64,000 nt of DNA from positions 248,001 through 312,000 of the forward strand of contig JAEWTV010000065.1 in the NCBI GenBank assembly GCA_023397675.1. The letters run 5' to 3'. This document shows, piece by piece, positions 8,412 to 16,316 of this stretch. Both the position numbers and the translations under genes were made by a program. The notes beneath the pieces were generated by a model. It ran no database searches and was not told the DNA's origin. It saw only the letters and a program-made list of their open reading frames with translations. The number at the start of each line of letters is the position of its first letter. Positions within the stretch are counted from its first letter, which is position 1. The stretch is from Bacillota bacterium (lineage in GTDB: Bacteria > Bacillota > Clostridia > Acetivibrionales > JANLFN01).

Positions 8412-8993
8412 ATGAAAGGAGATATGATCTTGGATCTTAACAGCACAATTGAAAAGTGTAAGCAGGGTGATACAGAAGCTTTTAGGGAACTTTTTTCATA
8501 TATTGAGTCCAAGGCCTTGGGCACTGCATATCTGATCTCCGGTAAGAGAGGACTTGCAGAAGATATAGTACAGGAAACTTATGTAACTTGTATGGAGCAG
8601 ATTAATTCCTTAAAATCTCCTGATGCATTCAATGTATGGTTTTATAGGACGCTTACCCGAATCGGGTGGAAGATGGTAAAACACTACTCAAAGTTCATAC
8701 CTGAAGAAGAAGTACTTAATACTTCATATGTAAATGATATTGAAGAACAAGTACAGCGTTCTATAACTTATAACCTATTGCATGACTCGATAAATGAATT
8801 ATCAGATAACTTGAAAACAGTAATAATTCTTTTCTATTTCAACGGTATGTCTATCGAAGAAATAGCAGAGATAACCGTAACTCTAAAAGCCACTGTAAAA
8901 ACAAGATTGTATTATGCCCGATCACTTTTACATAAAAAGCTTGGCAGTATAATGGAAGATGGTTTGAAAAGTGAAAAGCTTAATCGGGCATAA
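8412..8993 (+). CDS. ECF-type RNA polymerase sigma factor
   Basis: A sigma-70 family protein of ECF size. Region 2 is visible from KQGDTEAFRELF through DIVQETYVTCMEQ, and region 4 from ELSDNLKTVIILFYFNGMSIEEIAEIT with its helix-turn-helix. The start is uncertain. The only good ribosome site, AAAGGAG at 8415-8421, lies inside this frame and fits a TTG start at 8430 (8-base spacer) better than the ATG at 8412, which has no site, or the ATG at 8424, which is too close. The true protein is probably 187 residues, starting near DLNSTIEKCK. It is followed by its likely anti-sigma factor. Confidence 0.9.
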   Translation: MKGDMILDLNSTIEKCKQGDTEAFRELFSYIESKALGTAYLISGKRGLAEDIVQETYVTCMEQINSLKSPDAFNVWFYRTLTRIGWKMVKHYSKFIPEEEVLNTSYVNDIEEQVQRSITYNLLHDSINELSDNLKTVIILFYFNGMSIEEIAEITVTLKATVKTRLYYARSLLHKKLGSIMEDGLKSEKLNRA

Positions 8994-9034
8994 TAGAAAT
9001 TTTATAAAATGTAACGCAGAAAAGAGGTATAAAA

Positions 9035-10000
9035 ATGACTGAAGATTTTGACAAAAGTATAATGGAATATTTCAAAAGCGATGGTGCTGTTACACCAACA
9101 AGAAATCTATGTGAAGCAGCAATTCAACAGGTTATAAAAAAGAAGGAGGAAGACGTAATGAGTAAAAATAGTAAATTTAAAATATCCCCAAAAAGGTTTG
9201 TGGCTGTATTTTCGTGTGTTTTTGTACTTAGCTTCAGTGTGGCAATGGCCGCTTCTCCGGATATAAGAAATACAGTGTCTGAATTCTTCCAAAATATATT
9301 TACAGTTGAAAAGCAGGGTGATTCATACCAAATAGTAGAGAAAAGTGCAGATCAGGATATTGGCACATTTAATTTTGGATTAGGATATGCTGATCAATAT
9401 TCAGCTGATGAACTGGCCACTAAAATAGGCTTCAAACCAGTAACGCCTGTTACAATAGGAAAAAACTCTTTGACTACAAAACTACTAGGCATCAGCCTGA
9501 AAGGAAAATCAAGTAAGTTAATTCCCTTATCTAAAGATACTGCCTGGTTAACGAAATGCTTTAATGAAAATCCAGCCTTTAGCAGCTTAAAAGAATTTGA
9601 TCCACGTATAGACCTGACAATAATTTATTCAGACGGCACTAATACAACTAACCTATACATGTCAAAAGCAGCAAATGGAACTAAATCAGACCCTCCAGAA
9701 ACAGTTAGCACTTTTGATTACAAAAGCATAAAATGTTCATATCTTGACTGTGCTAGTCCTGATGGCCAAACAATCACTGAAGATTCACATTCTGATAGTG
9801 ATCGCACTAAGTTTATCTCACATACTTATAGTGATCCCACCAAAATGCCAAACGGTATTAAGCATATTAAGTTTATAATCTTTGATTTGGATGGAATACA
9901 GTATCAAGTTTTCAGTTCAAGAGATGATGATAACTCAGGATATAATTCAATGGTACAGTTTACAAAAGATTACATTGATGCTTATATGAGTCAAAAGTAA
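9035..10000 (+). CDS. Membrane-anchored anti-sigma factor-like protein
   Basis: A 321-residue protein placed 41 bases after the ECF sigma gene. A cytoplasmic N-terminal segment of about 50 residues is followed by one membrane helix (RFVAVFSCVFVLSFSVAMAA, about 53-72) and a large extracytoplasmic domain with a DUF4367-like feel (IKHIKFIIFDLDGIQYQVFSS near the end). By position and topology it should hold the sigma factor at the membrane and release it on an external cue. No zinc-binding HxxxCxxC motif is seen in the N-terminal part, so it is not a classical ZAS protein. The role is inferred. Confidence 0.75.
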   Translation: MTEDFDKSIMEYFKSDGAVTPTRNLCEAAIQQVIKKKEEDVMSKNSKFKISPKRFVAVFSCVFVLSFSVAMAASPDIRNTVSEFFQNIFTVEKQGDSYQIVEKSADQDIGTFNFGLGYADQYSADELATKIGFKPVTPVTIGKNSLTTKLLGISLKGKSSKLIPLSKDTAWLTKCFNENPAFSSLKEFDPRIDLTIIYSDGTNTTNLYMSKAANGTKSDPPETVSTFDYKSIKCSYLDCASPDGQTITEDSHSDSDRTKFISHTYSDPTKMPNGIKHIKFIIFDLDGIQYQVFSSRDDDNSGYNSMVQFTKDYIDAYMSQK

Positions 10001-10008
10001 TCCTTATA

Positions 10009-10041
10009 ACAGCGGACCTGCATAATTTGCAGGTCCGCTGT
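10009..10041. terminator. Bidirectional terminator between convergent genes
   Basis: A perfect 14-bp GC-rich stem, ACAGCGGACCTGCA with TGCAGGTCCGCTGT, closes a 5-base loop. On the plus side it is followed by TTATTTAAT. It sits between the convergent anti-sigma gene and the alpha/beta hydrolase gene and probably serves both. Confidence 0.85.
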
Positions 10042-10049
10042 TTATTTAA

Positions 10050-10946
10050 TTACCCCCTATTAGGAGACCATAATTTCTCAAGAAATGTTTCAATAAGATT
10101 ATTTACTACTTCTGGCTTTTCTATTGGCAGCCCATGTCCTGCATCAGGAATTATTCCTACGCTCACGTCAGGCAATAATTTTTCGATACGCGTTTTAACA
10201 AATTCCACCCCATTTTTATATATTGGGTCTTTTTCACCCATTAATAACAATAATGGATTTTTTAAGTTTTCCAGCTCTGTATCAGTAAAAACCGTCAAAG
10301 GAAATCCCTTGGGCCATTTAAAATATCTCATTCCCAAAGAAAACTGTTTGAATATTTTTTCGTCCAAAACCGTACTGGAACCTGATAACCATTTTATAAA
10401 ACTTTTTATTATAAAAGAAGCCGGAAGGATAAGAGCGGCTAGAACTCTGAAAATAAACTGCGGTTTGATAGGTGTAATAGCCGCGGCAGGGTCAATTAAT
10501 ACCAACTTTGATACTTTATCCGGAAAGCTTAATGCAAAATTAAGTGCAAGCCACCCACCGTATGAATATCCTATAAAACCTGCATCTTCAATACTAAGCT
10601 TGTTTATAACTTCCTTGAGCCATTCTGCATAGTCGGAACTGCTGAATTTCTTCCTGTTTGGAATACTTCTACCAGGCTCGCCAAGTGTGTCTATGGCATA
10701 AACCCTATAATGCCTTGATAGTTCACTTATGTTATATAGCCACATCGTGGAACTGAAACCCTGACAATGGAGTAGTATTAATGATTCTGAATTCTTTTGA
10801 CCTGCAGTAATTATATGCGTCTTTCCAAACTCCGTCTCAATATACATTGTCTCATAAGCAACAGGCCACTGTCTGAGAGTAGCTTCATATGATTCATTGT
10901 ATTTGATTTCACCGTTTTTACTTTTGAAAAGTGCACTTTCTGGCAT
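10050..10946 (-). CDS. Alpha/beta hydrolase
   Basis: A 298-residue protein with the alpha/beta-hydrolase fold. The oxyanion strand LILLHCQGFSSTMW, the nucleophile elbow GYSYGG, an acid-containing strand LLLLMGEKDPIY and the catalytic histidine in PDAGHGLPIEKP are all in order, and the lid region is about residues 170-215. There is no signal peptide, so it is probably a cytoplasmic esterase or related hydrolase; the substrate is unknown. It follows the WalJ-like gene with a 45-base gap, where other Firmicutes carry an HtrA-type protease, so it may belong to the wal transcription unit. Confidence 0.88.
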   Translation of the reverse strand: MPESALFKSKNGEIKYNESYEATLRQWPVAYETMYIETEFGKTHIITAGQKNSESLILLHCQGFSSTMWLYNISELSRHYRVYAIDTLGEPGRSIPNRKKFSSSDYAEWLKEVINKLSIEDAGFIGYSYGGWLALNFALSFPDKVSKLVLIDPAAAITPIKPQFIFRVLAALILPASFIIKSFIKWLSGSSTVLDEKIFKQFSLGMRYFKWPKGFPLTVFTDTELENLKNPLLLLMGEKDPIYKNGVEFVKTRIEKLLPDVSVGIIPDAGHGLPIEKPEVVNNLIETFLEKLWSPNRG

Positions 10947-10991
10947 GTTCCACCTCCCTGCAGCAGGAATTAAGACTGTAACACTAATACC

Positions 10992-11783
10992 TTATATATT
11001 AATAACCTTTCCAACCTGATCTCTCAATGCTACTTCCAGCATTATCTCGCACTCAAGCCCGGCTGTTTTCTCACATATAATATTCTTTACTGTCTGGTAG
11101 GCAAGCTCAGGAAAGTTGTTTTCCCTGCTCAAATGCCCTAAAAGGAACCTTCTAGTACCCTTTTCAACCAGATAAGCAATAACTTCTCCGGCCTTCTCAT
11201 TTGACAAGTGTCCACTATCACCCAAAATCCTTTTTTTCAGATGCCATGGATAAGGTCCGACTTTCAGCATTTCTATGTCATGGTTTGATTCCAGAAGAAT
11301 CAGTTCACTGTTTTCAAGACAGCATAAAAGTTCATCATCAATATGCCCTATATCTGTAGCTGTAGTAACCTTTTTCCCGTCTATGAAGAAGTTGAAACCT
11401 ACTGGCTCACTGGCATCGTGGGGAATTGCAAAGGATCTGACATTAATATCCCCTATGTAAAAATCACAGCCCGTTTCAAAAAGCAGCTTGTTTGAAGAAT
11501 CCACCGGGCCTATAGGCAACTCCATTGCCGACCAGGTTCCGGTGTTGGCATAAATGGGTACATTATATTTTCTGGAAATAATACCGGCACCTTTGACATG
11601 GTCGCTGTGTTCGTGTGAAATTAAAATAGCGCTTAACTCTTCAGGCTTTTCACCTATTGAGTTAAGCGCCTGGGTTATCCGTTTCGCGCTAAGACCCGCA
11701 TCAATGAGCAGCCTTGTACTGCCTGAAGCAATAAATATGGAGTTTCCGCTGCTTCCGCTGAACAAACTGCAAAATCTGATCAT
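10992..11783 (-). CDS. walJ: Metallo-beta-lactamase-fold hydrolase, WalJ (YycJ)-like
   Basis: A 263-residue soluble MBL-fold protein. The metal-binding motif HEHSDH, the later histidines in PHDASEP and DIGH, and the C-terminal GHLSRENN are those of the YycJ/WalJ group. WalJ is encoded with walRK in many Firmicutes and has been linked to DNA replication/repair and cell-wall coordination, though its substrate is not settled. The gene lies downstream of murA in the same orientation. The conserved start MIRFCSLFSGSSGNS matches the family. Confidence 0.88.
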   Translation of the reverse strand: MIRFCSLFSGSSGNSIFIASGSTRLLIDAGLSAKRITQALNSIGEKPEELSAILISHEHSDHVKGAGIISRKYNVPIYANTGTWSAMELPIGPVDSSNKLLFETGCDFYIGDINVRSFAIPHDASEPVGFNFFIDGKKVTTATDIGHIDDELLCCLENSELILLESNHDIEMLKVGPYPWHLKKRILGDSGHLSNEKAGEVIAYLVEKGTRRFLLGHLSRENNFPELAYQTVKNIICEKTAGLECEIMLEVALRDQVGKVINI

Positions 11784-11861
11784 ATTCTCATTTCTCCATT
11801 ATAGTTCTCTTTTGTTATAACTTTTTTTAACTGTTCTTACAATAGTACTTTTTCCTTGCTC

Positions 11862-11940
11862 TTTAACTGTTAACTGTAAACTGTACATTGTAAATTGTAC
11901 ACTGACTTTTTGGCTGTAATCTGTACACTGCTTTTTAACT
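11862..11940. repeat. Dispersed AACTGTAAACTGTACATTG repeat after murA
   Basis: This stretch contains AACTGTAAACTGTACATTGT and two degenerate versions (CTGTACACTG, TTAACTGT). The same core occurs right after the stop codons of the genes at 23786 and 24330. It is not coding and has no clean stem with a T run. Confidence 0.6.
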
Positions 11941-13221
11941 GTCATCTCGTCTATTTGTCATCTCGTCAACTGCTCTTCTTATATCTGCTCCAAGGTTTCT
12001 GAACTTTTCTTCTATGTTCTCGTAACCTCTGTCTATGTATTTTACATTGTGAATTTCACTCGTTCCATGTGCAACAAGTCCTGCTATAACCATTGCTGCA
12101 CCTGCTCTTAGATCAGTTGCATTAATAGGTGCCCCAGAAAGTTCGGGTACTCCTTCAATAACTGCAATTCTTCCCTCAACCTTTATGTTTGCTCCCATTC
12201 TTTTAAGCTCATCAATATACTGGAAGCGCAAATCCCAAACACCTTCAGTAATGGTACTTGTACCTTCTGCAAGGCATAACAGCACCGCTATCGGAGGGTG
12301 TAGGTCGGTTGGGAAACCGGGGTAAGGAAGTGTTTTAATATTTACCTTTGTAATTTTATCTGCTCCTATGACCCTTATCCAGTCTTCACCTTCAATTATC
12401 TTAACGTTCATTTCCATAAGCTTTGCTGTCAGAGATTCCATATGCTTGGGAATTAGGTTTTTAACAGTAACATCCCCGCCGGTAGCTGCCGCAGCTATCA
12501 TAAAAGTACCTGCTTCTATCTGATCGGGAATTATGGAATAGGTTCCTCCTCCTCTGAGGGAGTCAACACCTTTTATCTTAATTACATCTGTTCCGGCACC
12601 TTTAACATTGGCACCCATAGCATTAAGGAAATTGGCCACATCTACGACGTGAGGCTCTTTTGCTGCGTTTTCAATAGTTGTTACACCCTCTGCCCTCACA
12701 GCAGCAAGCATAAGATTTATAGTAGCTCCTACACTTACAACATCAAGGTAAATCTGGGTGCCCACAAGTCTATCTGCATGGACCTTAACAACACCATGCT
12801 CAATGGTAACCTTGGCACCAAGAGCTTCAAACCCCTTGATATGCTGATCCATAGGACGGAAACCAAAATCACATCCACCAGGAAGAGCAACTTCAGCATT
12901 TTTAAATCTGCCTAAAAGTGCTCCAAGAAGATAGTAGGATGCTCTCATGCTTTTTACCATTTCATATTCTGCTTTATAAGAATTAACTTCCATTGCATCA
13001 ATCATAATGGAATTATTATCTTCACGTGTTAACTTTGCACCAAGTTCTACAAGTAAATCAGTAATAATTTTAACATCTTTAATATTAGGGATATTCTCTA
13101 TCCTACAGGTTCCTTCAACAAGCAATGCGGCTGGAATAACAGCCACGGCAGCATTCTTTGCGCCACTAATGTACACTTCTCCATTAAGTGGTTTTTGTCC
13201 GTTGATTACCAGCTTATCCAA
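11935..13221 (-). CDS. murA: UDP-N-acetylglucosamine 1-carboxyvinyltransferase MurA
   Basis: This is the first committed enzyme of peptidoglycan synthesis, transferring enolpyruvate from PEP to UDP-GlcNAc in the cytoplasm. The two-domain EPT fold is evident. The active-site cysteine loop is present (PGGCDFGFRPMD), which predicts fosfomycin sensitivity at the enzyme level. I place the start at the TTG of LDKLVINGQKPLNGEVYI, 428 residues, because the family starts there. An upstream TTG at 13266 would add 15 unconserved residues. Its position between yycI and walJ puts wall-precursor synthesis inside the WalRK locus. Confidence 0.95.
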   Translation of the reverse strand: MDKLVINGQKPLNGEVYISGAKNAAVAVIPAALLVEGTCRIENIPNIKDVKIITDLLVELGAKLTREDNNSIMIDAMEVNSYKAEYEMVKSMRASYYLLGALLGRFKNAEVALPGGCDFGFRPMDQHIKGFEALGAKVTIEHGVVKVHADRLVGTQIYLDVVSVGATINLMLAAVRAEGVTTIENAAKEPHVVDVANFLNAMGANVKGAGTDVIKIKGVDSLRGGGTYSIIPDQIEAGTFMIAAAATGGDVTVKNLIPKHMESLTAKLMEMNVKIIEGEDWIRVIGADKITKVNIKTLPYPGFPTDLHPPIAVLLCLAEGTSTITEGVWDLRFQYIDELKRMGANIKVEGRIAVIEGVPELSGAPINATDLRAGAAMVIAGLVAHGTSEIHNVKYIDRGYENIEEKFRNLGADIRRAVDEMTNRRDDS

Positions 13222-13309
13222 ATAAGTCACACCAGCTTTCCTATCATTTGCAAACGTTAGGTACAATAAGCAATAATATTATAACACTATAAAATAATAA
13301 ATAAAAGGT

Positions 13310-13334
13310 AAAGCTTTAATTATATAAAAGCTTT
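13310..13334 (-). other. Stem-loop between yycI and murA
   Basis: Two copies of AAAGCTTT (13310-13317 and 13327-13334) can pair across a 9-base loop. The T run is short on the minus strand (ACCTTTTA), so it is at most an attenuating structure that lets some transcription into murA. Confidence 0.35.
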
Positions 13335-13378
13335 ATTTACACCCAACTTATACTATCACACTTAACCTATTATAAATA

Positions 13379-14206
13379 CTAAAATACAGGCTGCCCATCA
13401 TAAATGCTGAAATAACGGACATTACCGTCTGAAGAACTGATACACCATACAGGACCACTGAATAATTCACCTGATCCCTCACCACGGCTGTATTCCTTAT
13501 AGCCCATCTCAATATCTGTAATTGACAGCTTCCCGGCCTGTACATATTCCTTCAAAAGTATCTGATACGCAGAAATAATTTTCTTATTTTTATTGACAGC
13601 TACCTCTGTAGGTTTTCTTACCCCGCACTCTAGGGAGGTTAACCCCTTACCCGAAATACTTGCCTTAATGAAACTGTCATATACCAGGTAATTCTTGTAT
13701 TTTGCATAATAAACTAGCTGTACCGTTCCGTTCCTCAAGCTGTAACTGTCAAGGACATATTCATCCGGATCAAGTCCCAGCTTTTCTATAAAATCTTTAA
13801 TATATGTTATAATTTCACCTTTTTTAGATATATTAACACTCGATTGGGGATTACTATCAGTAAAAGCGAAGTGGTTTTCTTTAGTAAAAATAATGCTTTT
13901 TGCTCCTTGGGTAATGTTTTGATTATACGCTGCTGTTTCAAGAACATTTGCCTTGTCCATAAATATAGCCGCAGTTTTCTTGGCATCAAATCTATAGCTG
14001 CCAAAGGAAAGCTTCCCAGGATCCGTCGCGGTTCGTGGTATCGTACAGTCAACTGTTATACCTCTTTGTTCAAGCGTCTTAACGACATGAGAAATTGTTT
14101 TTTCTGAAACCTTCCCGGGTGAGTAAATAAATATGTTAACAAGAAGAAAAATGTTAAGCAATACGAACAGGACTATAAGAATTGTTTTAGCCTTTCCAAG
14201 TTCCAT
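13379..14206 (-). CDS. yycI: WalRK regulatory membrane protein YycI
   Basis: A single-pass protein of 275 residues. A short cytoplasmic tail (MELGKAKT) precedes one membrane helix (ILIVLFVLLNIFLLVNIFIY), followed by a long extracytoplasmic part. In Bacillus and relatives YycI and YycH interact with the WalK kinase and tune it. The start is set at the ATG just after GGCGGGGG. The upstream TTG at 14212 overlaps yycH and has no spacing. The gene follows yycH directly, so the two are coupled. Sequence in this family is poorly conserved, and the assignment rests on topology plus context. Confidence 0.85.
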   Translation of the reverse strand: MELGKAKTILIVLFVLLNIFLLVNIFIYSPGKVSEKTISHVVKTLEQRGITVDCTIPRTATDPGKLSFGSYRFDAKKTAAIFMDKANVLETAAYNQNITQGAKSIIFTKENHFAFTDSNPQSSVNISKKGEIITYIKDFIEKLGLDPDEYVLDSYSLRNGTVQLVYYAKYKNYLVYDSFIKASISGKGLTSLECGVRKPTEVAVNKNKKIISAYQILLKEYVQAGKLSITDIEMGYKEYSRGEGSGELFSGPVWCISSSDGNVRYFSIYDGQPVF

Positions 14207-14208
14207 AA

Positions 14209-15687
14209 TCAACCCCCGCCTTTCTGTCGTGCGGGTATACTGTAAACCTTTCCATCACTGGCAACAACAACCCACATTGGCTTTAAAAGCTGATCTTCGC
14301 CGATATTTTTAATTATATAAGATACTCTTACGTCATCCATAAAGAAATTACTCTCATTTGCCAGCTGTTTATAATTATCAAAATAATTTGAAATTAAATC
14401 AGTAAAACTATCATTGTACCTTACTGTATTTTTGCTTTGTTCAAATTTCATAAAGACCCACCATGCATTAATTACACGCTTACTATTAGCTCTAATGGTA
14501 ATTGCATTTGTAAGCACAGGTTTATCTTCCCCATTTAATGTATAATCAGTGTTAATTGTCATCCCGTTTATTACATAATCGAATGTAAATTCAATATAAT
14601 CCTTTTGTTTATTAATACCAGAAAGATATATCCGAGGTGTGGTGTCTCCTTCAAGCAGAGACTTCCTCTTATCTATAAATGAAACGGCATTTTCAAAGGA
14701 CTTGTTAAGATTGGTATTTTCCGTTTCTCCCTGTGAGGAGATGTACTTGTACTCCAAAAGCCCATTATTATGGATTCGGAAAACATTATTAATATTCTTA
14801 AAAACAAGAGATTTATCAATAGGACTTACCGTAGAGTCGTAATTGGAGTCCCTTTCACCAACAACATCATTTTCAATACTTGTTGTCTCTGAAGATTTCT
14901 TAATTGCCTTATCAGTAAACAATTCAGGCACTGAACAGGTATAGTCGTAATAATCCCCAAACCTTGAACCTTTCGGGAAGAATACATCACTTCTTACCGG
15001 TATTGGTTTATCGGTTTTTCCTATTTCAGTTACGGTACTATATTGCCGCTTACTACTTTCAAGGTCACTGTAATAACTGTAAATCTTATCCAAGTCATCC
15101 CTACTTAAACCGTCCTTACTAAAAGGAAGCACATACCTGTGAATACTGTCACCGTCGTAAATATAGAATACCTGATTGTTGTTTACATCCTCCCACGGAA
15201 GAACCATTATCTTATAAATGCCATCAAGTTCTCTGGCAGATGTATCATCACCCGTTAGGAAAAGAGAAAGAAGTTCTGATTTGATAGGGGTATTAAAATC
15301 AAGAATTATTCCTTTTTTATTTATAAGCTCGCCCCATTCTTCTTCAGAATAAGGCACTGACTCCTGGGCTTCCGCCTTAACACCTTTTGCAAGCTGTTTA
15401 AGGTAGTTATCCTTTACGTCTTTCCACAGGCGGGTAAAAGCATCTTCTCTCTCACCGATAATCCAGTGAAGTTCCACTCCGCCTGACAAAACCATTTTGT
15501 ATGGTTTGAAGTATTCATCACCTACACCATTACTTGTACTTGATGAAGTAGTAAAAAGTCCCGATAAAAAACTAATAGGAAGCCCGTGGTTTTGGTACAA
15601 CCATAGGATTCCTACCTCAATTATGCTTGTTAACAGTAATATAAGTAATATGATTGATTTAATTCTTTCCTTACTTATATGTTTCAT
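14209..15687 (-). CDS. yycH: WalRK regulatory membrane protein YycH
   Basis: A 492-residue protein with one N-terminal membrane helix (IKSIILLILLLTSIIEVGILWLY, residues about 10-32) and a large extracytoplasmic region. It has the length, topology and place (directly before yycI, downstream of walK) of YycH, which acts with YycI on the kinase WalK. The motif GVELHWIIGEREDAF near residue 70 and a C-terminal MKPMWVVVASDGKVYSIP are in the expected positions. It is unusually separated from walK by a small secreted-protein gene. Confidence 0.85.
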   Translation of the reverse strand: MKHISKERIKSIILLILLLTSIIEVGILWLYQNHGLPISFLSGLFTTSSSTSNGVGDEYFKPYKMVLSGGVELHWIIGEREDAFTRLWKDVKDNYLKQLAKGVKAEAQESVPYSEEEWGELINKKGIILDFNTPIKSELLSLFLTGDDTSARELDGIYKIMVLPWEDVNNNQVFYIYDGDSIHRYVLPFSKDGLSRDDLDKIYSYYSDLESSKRQYSTVTEIGKTDKPIPVRSDVFFPKGSRFGDYYDYTCSVPELFTDKAIKKSSETTSIENDVVGERDSNYDSTVSPIDKSLVFKNINNVFRIHNNGLLEYKYISSQGETENTNLNKSFENAVSFIDKRKSLLEGDTTPRIYLSGINKQKDYIEFTFDYVINGMTINTDYTLNGEDKPVLTNAITIRANSKRVINAWWVFMKFEQSKNTVRYNDSFTDLISNYFDNYKQLANESNFFMDDVRVSYIIKNIGEDQLLKPMWVVVASDGKVYSIPARQKGGG

Positions 15688-15745
15688 TTAAATAACAAGT
15701 TCCTTCGTAAATTGATTTGTCCAGCCTTTAATGATCTAAGAATTA

Positions 15746-16231
15746 TTAAGGCTTTAAGATTTTTAATAAGTTACCGAATATATCTAATCCTTGTGTTAAA
15801 GTATTTTCTATTCTGGTTATTTCAAAATCCGTTATCTGAGTTCTTTCATCGTTCGCTTTGGTTGCTACTATTCTGAATTTGTTTATACCCTTGTGAAGGC
15901 TGAAGGATCTTTGGAAATATCCATCCTCGCTCATGCTCCAAGAGCTTTCATCATCAACGTCTGCAAACCTTACATATTTTCCTTTTTCAGAGTCATATTT
16001 GAGAACTGTGACTTTTACGCCGCTATGTTTAGAGGTTCCTGCAATAGCATAAGTCGTATATGCTATTATATCCTTTTCCTCTTCAGGTTTAGTAATTGTT
16101 ACAAAGTAATCCTTTGTTGGCGATGTAGCCTTACTGTAAACCGATTCGTCGGAGGATGCCGCAAAAGCCGGTACACTTAGTACTGAAAAAGCAATCACAA
16201 AAATTAATATGCTGCATAATTTTTTGAACAT
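15746..16231 (-). CDS. Secreted protein of unknown function in the wal operon
   Basis: A 161-residue protein with a clear signal peptide (MFKKLCSILIFVIAFSVLSVPAFA, cleavage after AFA). The mature part looks all-beta, with FVTITKPEEEKDIIAYTTYAIAGTSKHSGVKVTVLKY and GINKFRIVATKAND, like a single Ig-like or bacterial cell-surface beta-sandwich. The ATG at 16231 follows GAGGTG by 7 bases; an upstream start at 16252 has no site. It sits between walK and yycH, so it may be exposed outside the membrane where it could touch WalK, YycH or the wall. I do not recognise its family. Confidence 0.75.
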   Translation of the reverse strand: MFKKLCSILIFVIAFSVLSVPAFAASSDESVYSKATSPTKDYFVTITKPEEEKDIIAYTTYAIAGTSKHSGVKVTVLKYDSEKGKYVRFADVDDESSWSMSEDGYFQRSFSLHKGINKFRIVATKANDERTQITDFEITRIENTLTQGLDIFGNLLKILKP

Positions 16232-16316
16232 TTGGTTACACCTCAAAAGCAAGCCTAATTGTTTTATAGCTTAATTTTTCTATAATTAATTATACAGCTT
16301 TTATATTACAAAACGA

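Noticed and set aside
10027..10632. Plus-strand open frame of 201 codons opposite the alpha/beta hydrolase
   Set aside because: It starts within the bidirectional terminator and mirrors a clear hydrolase gene; no family features.
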